From positions 3,854,558 through 3,918,557 of the forward strand of contig CAJNOP010000004.1 of assembly GCA_905250075.1 (NCBI GenBank): DNA of 64,000 bases, read 5' to 3'. This stretch comes from Rotaria sp. Silwood1 (taxonomy: Eukaryota; Rotifera; Eurotatoria; Philodinida; Philodinidae). The translations under genes and the position numbers were made by a program. Below are positions 52,002-61,500 of the stretch, one piece after another. The notes beneath the pieces were generated by a model that was not told the origin of the DNA, ran no database searches, and worked only from the letters and a program-made list of their open reading frames with translations. Within the stretch, counting starts at the first letter, position 1. Each line of letters begins with the position of its first letter.

Positions 52002-54705
52002 CTATCGTTTTAAATTGAGAAGATTATCAGTCAAACTACTACTAGTTGCTGCTGCTGCTGCTGTTGTTGCTGTTGTTGTTGCTGTTGTACTTGGTGTGCT
52101 CGGTGTATGTTTAATAATTCCAATATTTAATGGTGCTCTTGGTGTTCGATCGCTTGTGCGTACAACTGGTGATGGTGTTAATACATTTTCTCGTTGTGTA
52201 TTTGTTGATTGTGTACGTTGTATACCAAGACGATTTGTCAATAAACGTTGTGCAGCTGGACTCATAGTTGATAGAAGTAATTCTTTTGTTTGTTTTGTAT
52301 TATTTGTTGATGAAAAATTTTTATTAATTGTTTTCATAGCTTCAACTTTTTTTTTACGATGTTGTGCTGCATTTTTTTCAACTAATTCTAATGCTAATTG
52401 TTCACGGAGTGGAGCTTCAATAATTTTAAATTGTGGACCACTATTTGTTGCACGTGGTGTTTCATTACCAGCATCCAAACAAAATGGTGTACCTTCAATT
52501 TGACCCCATGTCATCATTGGTGATTCATCACCATGTGCACCAGGCATTGGTGATGGTGTTACAACAAAACCATAACCACTAACTTGTGGACTTTGTAAAC
52601 GTTTTATTTCTCGACCATCAATATCAATTTGTGGTCGAATTAATGCATTTGGTCGAGCTGGTGTTGCCAGATGACTTAAAGAATTTGTTGCTGTTGTATT
52701 TACTGACATTGAATCGGCTTCAAAACGAGTATTGTTATGATGTATAGAACGAACATGTTTAGCTTGTTCAATTTTTTCAGCTGCAGTTAATTTTGCACCT
52801 TAAGAAAAATAATTTTGTCAGATTTCTTTGACTCTTTAAAAACAAACAAATGATTATTATTACCTTCAGGAAAATACATAACAGCATTTTTAACAGTATA
52901 AGGCCAAAATTGTGATGAATCGGGATTATTCATTTTGGCTTGATCTTCAATTGATGGAATTGGTAATTCATGAACTGGTTCATTTGTAGTACTCTATGAT
53001 TTGATAAAAGAATTTAGTCAGATTAATTTTGAATATTTTATTCAAAAACAAAAGGAAACACGTATGAGAAAATTGACTGAAATATTTAAGTTCTATCTAA
53101 CGATGGAAGTCTCTAAATTGATTAAAAACTTGTGAATCAGTAAGATATATGTCATGTAAATTCGAACGAATTATATATAGTCTAAAAAGATTTCGTGGTC
53201 ATGGTTTACTAATCCTAAGATACTGCATTTTTGATGATTTAATAAAATGTTGTCAGATTCTTCAAGGAACAATGAAAAGACCTAATACTTTCGCAATAAA
53301 CTATTCTTGTTAAAACTTCTGTCTATGGAAAGTTTCAAATCGAAAATCAGTTTTTCTAATCATATCAAGGAATATTACGAAAATGTATTCAAAGAATATC
53401 ATCAAAAGCACTGAAATTTTTTTTTTTGAGTATCCATAGCTCATTTACATAAATATTCAGTAACTTAATTTTAGTTAAAATATTAATTTGGCATTTCCTT
53501 AAACATTGAGTTATAATTTCGAAAAGTGTTAAGATCATTTTCTTATAAATATTCAAAGATTACTACACATGTTGATCACTATAGAAACAAAAAAATCTTA
53601 CCGAATGTGTCAATGCTTGTTGTTCATAAAGCCAAGCTTGATGAACTTTTGTACGTTCTTTTTTTTGAGTTTCTTCCATAATTTGTTCAAATGAAATATT
53701 ATCTTCACTTGTATTTATTGATAAATATTGATCAAGTCGAAGATCACGTACTTTTTCTATAAAAACAAAATTTTTTTTTCTTAGAATATTAACAAAAATT
53801 TATTTAAATCAAAAATATTTACTTCGAGTATTTGATTTAGATGATACTGATTGTTTATCAAAATCTTCATCATCTTCATCAATATCAGAACGTTTTGATA
53901 ATAATTCATCATGTTCAACTTTGTCATCTTTTATTGTTTTCGGTGTATCACGTCCTCTATCAATCGGTGTTTCGAATGAACTTGACGGAGTATCTAAAGA
54001 TAAATTAATTAATTAAAAATAGAAGTTTCTTAGCACAATCTCTGCGGAATTATATTGGAAAACATGATGTAACTACTGTTGCTAATCACACGAGATTGCT
54101 TCATTCTACGTAGTTTGCCATACATTTCTGCATCATCCTCTCCAGCAATATAAACGTCAACTATTTTTATTAACAACATTTGAACCTGTTCGAGGAAGGA
54201 GGAGGCAATAGAACCTGTCGGATGCAAAACTTTTGCACCTGAACCCAATCTGAAGAATTCTAGGAGTTCGAACTGCTATTTCTGTACTTTGAAACTTCTT
54301 TTATACCATGTCTTACAAAATGTTACAATTAAATTATATCTTACCTCTATGACCCATCATAGATGGTGACGGAGTTGGACCACGATGTATACTATATTTA
54401 GCATAGAGATCTCTTAGTGTTACCACATCATTTTTTTCTAATGCAGTTAAATATTTTTCTTTTGCTCGTAAACGTTTAATATCAGGAAAGAAATCACGTT
54501 CAATAATATGTCCTAAATCTTGAACAAATTTTTCTTCCTCAAGTATTTTACGTTTTTGACGACGAGATGATGGTGGTTGTTGTCCTAATGGTGCTGGTGG
54601 TAATGGTTTACGAAAAACATCAATATCTTTTATTGGATTTGAACGAGTTGGTGTTGGAGTTGAACTTGATACTAATGGAGGTGTTTTTGATGTGTCTTCA
54701 ATCAT
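52002..54705 (-). CDS. ESS2: ESS2 splicing factor homologue (DGCR14/Es2)
   Basis: Five minus-strand exons, 54705-54345, 53993-53823, 53756-53602, 52993-52864 and 52798-52002, join in frame into about 537 residues, somewhat longer than the human protein (about 480). Family hallmarks appear in order: KRKILEEEKFVQDLGHIIERDFFPDI in the first exon, TSEDNISFEQIMEE and HQAWLYEQQA in the third, WPYTVKNAVMYFPEG across exons 4-5, then NTRF, SPMMTWGQIEGTPFCLD and GPQFKIIEAP. ESS2 is a nuclear protein of the late spliceosome (C complex). The acidic stretch in exon 2 (DIDEDDEDFD) and the Ala/Thr-rich repeat near the C-terminus look lineage-specific. Its start is about 160 bp from the end of the galactokinase gene on the same strand. 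Confidence 0.93.
53195..53400. repeat. Diverged foldback-family copy in ESS2 intron 3
   Basis: The order CAATAAACTATTC, TCTATGGAAAGTTTCAA, TCGAAAATCAGTTTTTCTA parallels the right arm of the element in cadherin intron 7 (CAATAAACTATCC, TCTATGCAAAGTTTCAA, TCGAAACTCAGTTTTCCTA). The copy is degenerate and no complementary arm is seen. Confidence 0.55.
54026..54260. repeat. Dispersed repeat copy in ESS2 intron 1
   Basis: CTTAGCACAATCTCTG followed by ACATGATGTAACTA..TTGCTAATCACA matches CTTAGCACAATCTCTG and ACATGATATAGTTGCTCTTAGTAATCA at 63540. It fills most of a 351-bp intron. The segment is less AT-rich than its surroundings and happens to be open for 72 codons on the minus strand (54248-54030); I cannot name that frame. 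Confidence 0.55.
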
Positions 54706-54861
54706 AATTTTTTTTTAAATCTAAAACAAAATCAACAAACAATTTTATTACATTGCTGGAATATTAATTTAAAAATAATATCCGCGAGATTTATATAGAA
54801 GACTGATATAAAATAGATCATAAAAAAAAAAAAAAAAAAGTACATATAGCAATAAAAATAC

Positions 54862-57800
54862 TTATTTATCATTCGGCTTTTTTATATCAATGGAACGAGC
54901 GCCATCACTTGGTTCAAATTGATAAAAACTTGCTTTACCTTTGTAATTGTTCTTAATTGTTTCCATACATTTTTCAACAGATGATTTTTTGACTAATGTT
55001 ACTGTACAACCACCTAAAATGAACAAATTAAAAAATAATAATAATAATTAGTACAAAAAATCTTTACCAAAACCAGCACCAGTCATTCGAGAACCAAAAA
55101 CACCATCAACTGAACGTGCTAAGTCAACAAGTTGATCTAATTCAGCACAGGATACCTCAAAATATGTACGTAATGATTCATGACTTTCATACATCAGACG
55201 ACCAAATTCATTATAATCTTCATTTTCTAAAGCTTGTGCACCAGCTTGTGTACGTTGAATTTCAGTTATAACATGATGCGCACGGCGATATGTAATTGGT
55301 GACATTTTATCATGTGCTTGTTCGAGTTCATCAATTGATGCAACATCACGTAAAGTATTATGACCTGAACAAAAAAAAAAGGAATCATTTTTAACTTTTG
55401 GATTGTTATAACTTAATAATTTATTGTAACAAAGAACTGAAACTTACACTACAGCAAGCTCTATGAAACGTATCTGATGATAATTGTTCGAACGATAAAT
55501 GAGAGTATTATTCGACGATGAATATACAGCAAAACTTCTCTATGTGGGCACCTCGTCTATATGGGCACCCGGCGGAACGACCGGTCGATTTTTGCTGGAA
55601 ATGAACCTCTATAACAAGGGCACCTCCCACTTCTGAGCAGTGGGCACTAATTTTAGGCCGTACTGTATAGACGAACCCCTTTTATATGGGCACATATAGT
55701 CATCATATGAGTCACTTCAGTGTGCTTTTTTTCTTGTTGTTCTTTGTTGTCCTGCGAATGACATGGAGAATAGTCTCGTCTGACGACACCAACAAAATAA
55801 CTCGTCTATACATTTGATTGTGCATTCAGTGATAAAAAAGTATAAATAGTCATGTTATTTGACATTGCTGAATAAAATCATTGAGAAATGACGTCGCATC
55901 ATTATCTTACACTTGACAAGAAGATCGAATTGGTCAACGATAATTTTACATTGATTCAAAAACCAACAAGCAAAGCTCAATTACGGATTTTTTTCGAAAA
56001 ACTTGATTGTAAATAAGAAAATAAACTTAGTTGAAGAAAAGACATTAAATAAGGAGAGTGAAATCCTGATACAATCGATGGTCTAAGGATAGATTGGTAA
56101 TATATATGTATGATTAGTGTTTGTGACCAATATCTGTAAAAACCTCTATAACAAGGGCACCTCCATTAAGTGGGCGATTTAAAAAAGTCCCGACAGTGCC
56201 CATCTAAGGAAAGTTTAACTGTAGTTATCGTAGTATTTCAATAACTTCAAATATCAACATTTATTTTTGCGCAGTGCTGTATGTGATGGAATCATATGTC
56301 TTCAAATCGAGGTTTGTGGGATGTAAAGTAGAAAGTAAACTTCTGCCAAATATGCAATCAATTCTACATTAGTAACTACTTGTTGTTTTTCTGGTAATAT
56401 ACTCATTTCAAAGAACTTCTGTTATTAGAACTACTCATTTATATTTTAAATTAAGATAGAATACTTTATGATAGTAAAATTTATCATTTGGAAGTTTATT
56501 CGCGCATACAATTATCACTGAAGCATTATGGTGACACATTGAGCAACTTTTTGTTTAGATTCAATAAAAAAAAAAGGCTTAGTTTTGATAACTTTGACAA
56601 TAAAAGAAGATGATCTACTATTGTAAAAATGTAGCTCAACCTTTGATAATACTATTATTACTTAGATTTGACGAAATGTTCTTGCAGCGGTGCTAGCAAT
56701 TTTATAAATCAGTTAATAGTGAAGTTTGTTGTATGAATAAATAAATTGAAAGACAATTCATAAACAACTCACAACAGTATTAGAATCTAGCCCTCCATCA
56801 TATCGAACAGTTGCAAGGTAGGCAAAACGCTTCCATGAGATATGAAAAAATGTCCATGATGAATAAAAGCGAGAACTATATAGTTAGAACCTGTCGTGAA
56901 AATTTGGTGAAATTTCACCATAGATGACAGGTTAGACAAAATTCAACTAACTCTAGCTCGTCTAGTAAAGATCAAAGAGTCTTGTTCCAATAGATAGTAT
57001 AAATAAAAGCAATACTATAAATTCCAACTATTATGCTGAAAATTGTTTCAAGCCTGTTATTAATGAACTATGGAAGCAAAGGAAGTCATTGAGTACAAAA
57101 AGTATACAATTACTTCATGACACTGCTCGATTCAATACTCATTCTGATGTGATCAATTATTTAACGCAAGAAAGTATTAATATAATGCTAGATCCACTGT
57201 TTGTCTCAAACTTTTCATCATGCAAAATTTTGGCAAAATGATTATATCAAACGTAATTTAACTGATCAAACAAATGAATATACATTGACTCACGAGGTTT
57301 TCAAGATAGTTACAAAGATCTCTTTATTTTTGTTTCATGTTGCTAGAACTTCTGGTCAACTCTAAGTATGAAATAATAGTATTGGAAATGTGATACTTTT
57401 TTTTCGTACGAAAAGAAAAGCTTAATTTTAGCTATCAACTCTATTCTAATTTTTTTTTTAAATTTCATATAAAAATATAAAAATTTTACCTAAAATTTTA
57501 GCAGCATATTGGCAATGTCCAACATTTTCAGCAAATTTTCCTGAAACTAATTCATGTTTGACATTTGAATTCGTTACTAATATACATAAACTTTTATCAT
57601 TAAATAAAACATATCTTGAAGTATTATTTTGACAATCAATTAATATAGCATTATCAGCTTTAGCTAAACATGATGTATATTGATCCATAATTCCACATGG
57701 TACATTTGCATATGTTTGTTCAGCTTTACAACATAATAAAGCTTTTTCAATATTCGTTAATTGTAAATCATGTGCATATTCATCTTGATAAAGTATTTCA

Positions 57801-58345
57801 AGAAATGTACACATTGCTACTTCAATTGATGCTGATGAACTAAGACCACCACCAATAGGTACTGATGTTGATATAAGTGCACGGAATGGTTTTTTTTTAT
57901 TTGCTTTAATACGTTCTAAAAATAAAGCAAGAACACCAACAACATAATTTCCCCATTTAGGTGATTCTAATCGTGTTATTGGTTCCATTAAATCCAATTC
58001 AAATGATTTAGATTCTTTGAGATCCTCTTAAATGAAAAATTTGAATTAGAAAAAAAAAAAACAAAAATAATAAAAAGTTTATTCATTATATTTACGAGCT
58101 AATGTACGAAAATAGCATTTCTTATTTTCTTGATCATCTAATGCTTTTCCCATAATCATTGTACCAACTGATATAGCCATTGGAAAAACAAAACCATTAT
58201 TATAATCAGAATGTTCACCAATTAAATTTACTCGACCAGGTGCAAATGCACATATAGTTGGTTCATCATTTGGAAATTCTTCATGATAAGCATTAAGAAG
58301 ATTTGATTGTAATTCTTCTACTGTTATTAATTTTTCAGATGACAT
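54862..58345 (-). CDS. GALK1: Galactokinase (GHMP kinase family)
   Basis: Four minus-strand exons, 58345-58096, 58026-57490, 55364-55068 and 55013-54862, join in phase 1 each time into about 411 residues (human GALK1 has 392). The enzyme phosphorylates galactose at C1 with ATP, the entry step of the cytosolic Leloir pathway. Signatures visible: galactokinase motif [16 protein letters not shown] at 37-52, the GHMP ATP-binding loop [11 protein letters not shown] at 140-150, CGIMDQYTS with the likely catalytic Asp198, and the C-terminal GAGFGGCTV motif built across the last splice. All key positions look intact. A GALK2 or mevalonate-type GHMP kinase is less likely given the galactokinase motif. 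Intron 2 is 2,125 bp and holds two transposon remnants; the other introns are short. It starts 199 bp from PDK1, head to head. Confidence 0.94.
55527..56221 (+). mobile_element. pogo/Tigger-type DNA transposon remnant in GALK intron 2
   Basis: The ends are inverted repeats of about 25 bp: CAGCAAAACTTCTCTATGTG at the left and the complement of CAGTTAAACTTTCCTTAGAT at the right. Both are followed internally by GGGCAC, and both are flanked by TA, the expected target. Internal sub-terminal copies of the ACCTCTATAACAAGGGCACC string occur near 55607 and 56151. A short open frame near 55887 reads as the start of a CENP-B/Psq-type helix-turn-helix ([13 protein letters not shown]), then stops. At about 695 bp the copy is internally deleted and cannot encode a full transposase. 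Confidence 0.75.
56950..57335 (+). pseudogene. Broken mariner-type transposase remnant in GALK intron 2
   Basis: From about 57028 a frame reads like the C-terminal catalytic half of a mariner transposase. It carries the segment [15 protein letters not shown] and then HDTAR at the place of the family's HDNAR, which holds the second catalytic Asp. After a frameshift near 57235, [15 protein letters not shown] continues in another frame. The region expected to carry the third acidic residue (PPYSPDLAP in the family) is not preserved, and stops interrupt the upstream part. It is a dead copy; the N-terminal half and the terminal repeats are not seen. Confidence 0.7.
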
Positions 58346-58544
58346 AATTTTTTTTTTACGTACGAAATAATAATGAAATCGCGTACGATATGAAAAAAAA
58401 CATACTCAAATTTTTCTTTTTTGATTGGTTGTTTTGAAGACCAATAAGAAAAAATAATGTTTGTTTTATAGTGATGGTTGATGAGTTTCCCTTTTTCTTT
58501 TTTTTTCTCTCTTTTGCTTTGATTAAAAGAGAAACAACACAATA
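58346..58544. promoter_or_regulatory. Shared interval between divergent GALK and PDK1
   Basis: Only 199 bp separate the two start codons, which face away from each other, so the interval must carry both 5' leaders and probably a bidirectional promoter. It is rich in T and C runs on the plus strand. No TATA box or named factor site can be singled out at this base composition. Confidence 0.55.
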
Positions 58545-61500
58545 ATGGCAACAATACCGAATGCAACATCATTACGAATGCCAAAAAAAACAGTCAAAGA
58601 TTTTAAATTTATTAAAGAAATTGGTAATGGATCATATTCAACTGTAGGAATGATCTGTTTTTTTTTTCAAAAGAAAACGAAACTTAGTTTTTATATTTTT
58701 ATTTATTTAGGTTTTTCTTGCTATTGATACAGCAACAAATCGTGAATTAGCAAGTATGTATTAATTGGTTTGTTTTTTTTTTCTGATAATTTAAATTTCG
58801 TATGTATTTGTTATCTTTTAGTTAAAGCTGTTAGTAAAGATTTAGTAACAAGATTAAAAAAAATTTCTCAAGTCTTTCGAGAAAAAGATATTTTAGCACG
58901 ACTTACTGATTGTAATTATGCAGTTAAACTTTATTGTACATTTCAAGATGACAAAACTCTTTGTAAGTATTTCATATTTTGATAAAATAAATCAATCAAA
59001 ATACATTTATATGTTTTTTTTTTTGATATGAATATTATACCTATATGTATCATTATGTTAAACTAATAAAAGAAAAAAAAAGAAGCTTTTTCATTAATTT
59101 TAAACAACTATCTACGTAATAGACTGTTAATATATTGAAGAAAAAAAAATAAACCAATATGTTAAATTATCAATATGATGAATTCAACAAAGTCTTATTA
59201 AGTCATGCTAGAGATATTTATAGTTTAAGAGTAATCTAAATAATTAAAAATTAGCATATTTAAATTATTTATTTTTATATGTTCTATAGAAGAAAGGTTA
59301 TTATATATAGACGATGTTTCCATAAGTCCTGATCTTCGACAGAAAATTAATTTATATGCAGACAGAAAATAATTTTCTAATTGGATGTGTCTCGATGAAG
59401 TTTGAGTACTCTTGTCAATGCTTCACAAAAAAACGATATAATAGCACATGACATATATCATTTAAAGAATTATAAAAGATAAATAGAAGAAAGCAATTTT
59501 TTAAGTTTTGTTTGAAGTCGACTAAGATTATTTATTTAATAAAAAAAAGAAATATACTATGATTTGACTGATTTAAATACGAAATTGATTTCATGAAAAA
59601 TATCATGTTCATTATTTTATATAAAAAAAAAATCTCAAAAAATTGAATATGATATTCATACAAGATAAACATGTCATTTAACATTATGTTATTCGAAACA
59701 TCGACACAATTATTTAAAGCTTTTATTTAGATATATCTAATCAGCGAGTATCCTGTCTGCATATAAATTAATTTTTGTCCTAGTTGAGAATTTATAAAAT
59801 ATAATGTACCGAGAAAAAGAACTCAAAGTACATTAATATACTGAGAACAGATTCTTTTTTTTTCTCAAACAGAACGAAAGAAAGTTCTTTTTTTTTGCTG
59901 AGTCAGAGACATCTAGAATTCTCTTTTTTATCATAGAAGATTGTCACAGCAAAAATTCCGGTCGAATTAATCATTTATACTAATTAGAAATGAATGAAGA
60001 CAATTACTAATAATTTCAATATTATCAGTAGAAAACTGAAAATCATACGTTACCATTCTAATTACAATTCATGTAGACTCTAATAAACTTCGGCTTAAAG
60101 ATTCATATAGACATGAACAAGATAAATTATATTTTGAAGTTAAATTTTTTAATGTTCTAAGTTAATCTAGAAAATTTCTTCATAGATTTTGGTCTTACAT
60201 ATTGTCCAAATGGTGATCTTCTTCAATATATTACAGATGCTGGTCATCTTAATGAAGAAACTGTACGATTTTATGCTGCAGAACTTATTGAAGCACTTGA
60301 ACAATTACAAAAACGACATATCGTTCATCGTGATCTCAAAGTATTATTTAAGTTTTACTTTTTGTTTTTGATTTTTTTTTATAAACAAAAACAATAACTT
60401 TCTTTCTAGCCAGAAAATATACTTTTAACTGATGATATGCATATTCAATTAACTGATTTTGGTTCAGGTGTAATTATTGACAATAGTGAATGTAAATAAA
60501 ATTTAAAAGAAAATAAATATTAATTAGATGTTGTCTATCATTTTGTTTTTGTAGCTCAATCAGATCATAGTAAAAATGTAGATGGAGAAAAAAAACTATT
60601 AAAACGAACTAATTCATTTGTTGGTACTGCTCAATTTGTAGCACCAGAAATACTTAAACGTGGTGCTATTCATTTTGGGTTTGTTAAAAAATCGAACTAT
60701 TTCATTCAATGTTTTATTTGACTTACTATTTAGATCTGATTTGTGGTCATTAGGTTGTATTATTTATCAAATGGCTACAGGTAAACATTTATTTCGTGGC
60801 CAGTAAGTTTTATTTTGTATTTTTTATACAAAAAGAAAAACCGATTTGGATTAGTTTAGTCATGAATATGATATATACAATGCTGTTGTACGTGTTTCTT
60901 ATAAATTATCAGATGATTTTCCTACACTACTTGGTGATTTAGTTCAAAAACTTGTTGTATGTTATTTTATATGATAATTCAATGTGAAGATTTTTTTTCT
61001 TTTGAATATAGCGTCTTGAACCACACGAACGACTTGGTAGTGAAGAAACCGGTGGTATGAAAAAACTCAAAGAACATCCATTCTTTAGTGAATTTTCTTA
61101 TGATACGAAATGGGATCATTTATTAAATCAACGATCACCACTTGAAGCAAAGCTTAAACTTAGTTCAAGACCACAACTTAGTGATGATGAAGTAAATATT
61201 TAAATAAGAAAATACAAAGCATTTAAATCCCACTACAAATTAAAAAGTCAAGACTTTTTGTTTCGCATTAGTCTTTTTTTTTTGCTAAGTAAAGCACCTT
61301 TTTAAGTAGAAAACTCAGTAAACTTAATTTAACAGTGTTTTTTAGGTGCTCAAACTCGCTAGATTTCCGGAAAAAGGTTTGAACGAACCTATGGTCTTCC
61401 ATAATAGGATGACCTTTTATTCTAATGTTAGAATGTAAATGAGTAAATTTCATAATAGTCATTGTTTGATGTAGTGAGATGAGGTTATTTATCGATTTAA

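Noticed and set aside
52015-52503. 162-codon plus-strand frame with Ala/Val and Cys-rich reading
   Set aside because: It is the antisense of the well-supported ESS2 last exon; the apparent Ala/Val run is the reverse of the trinucleotide repeat.
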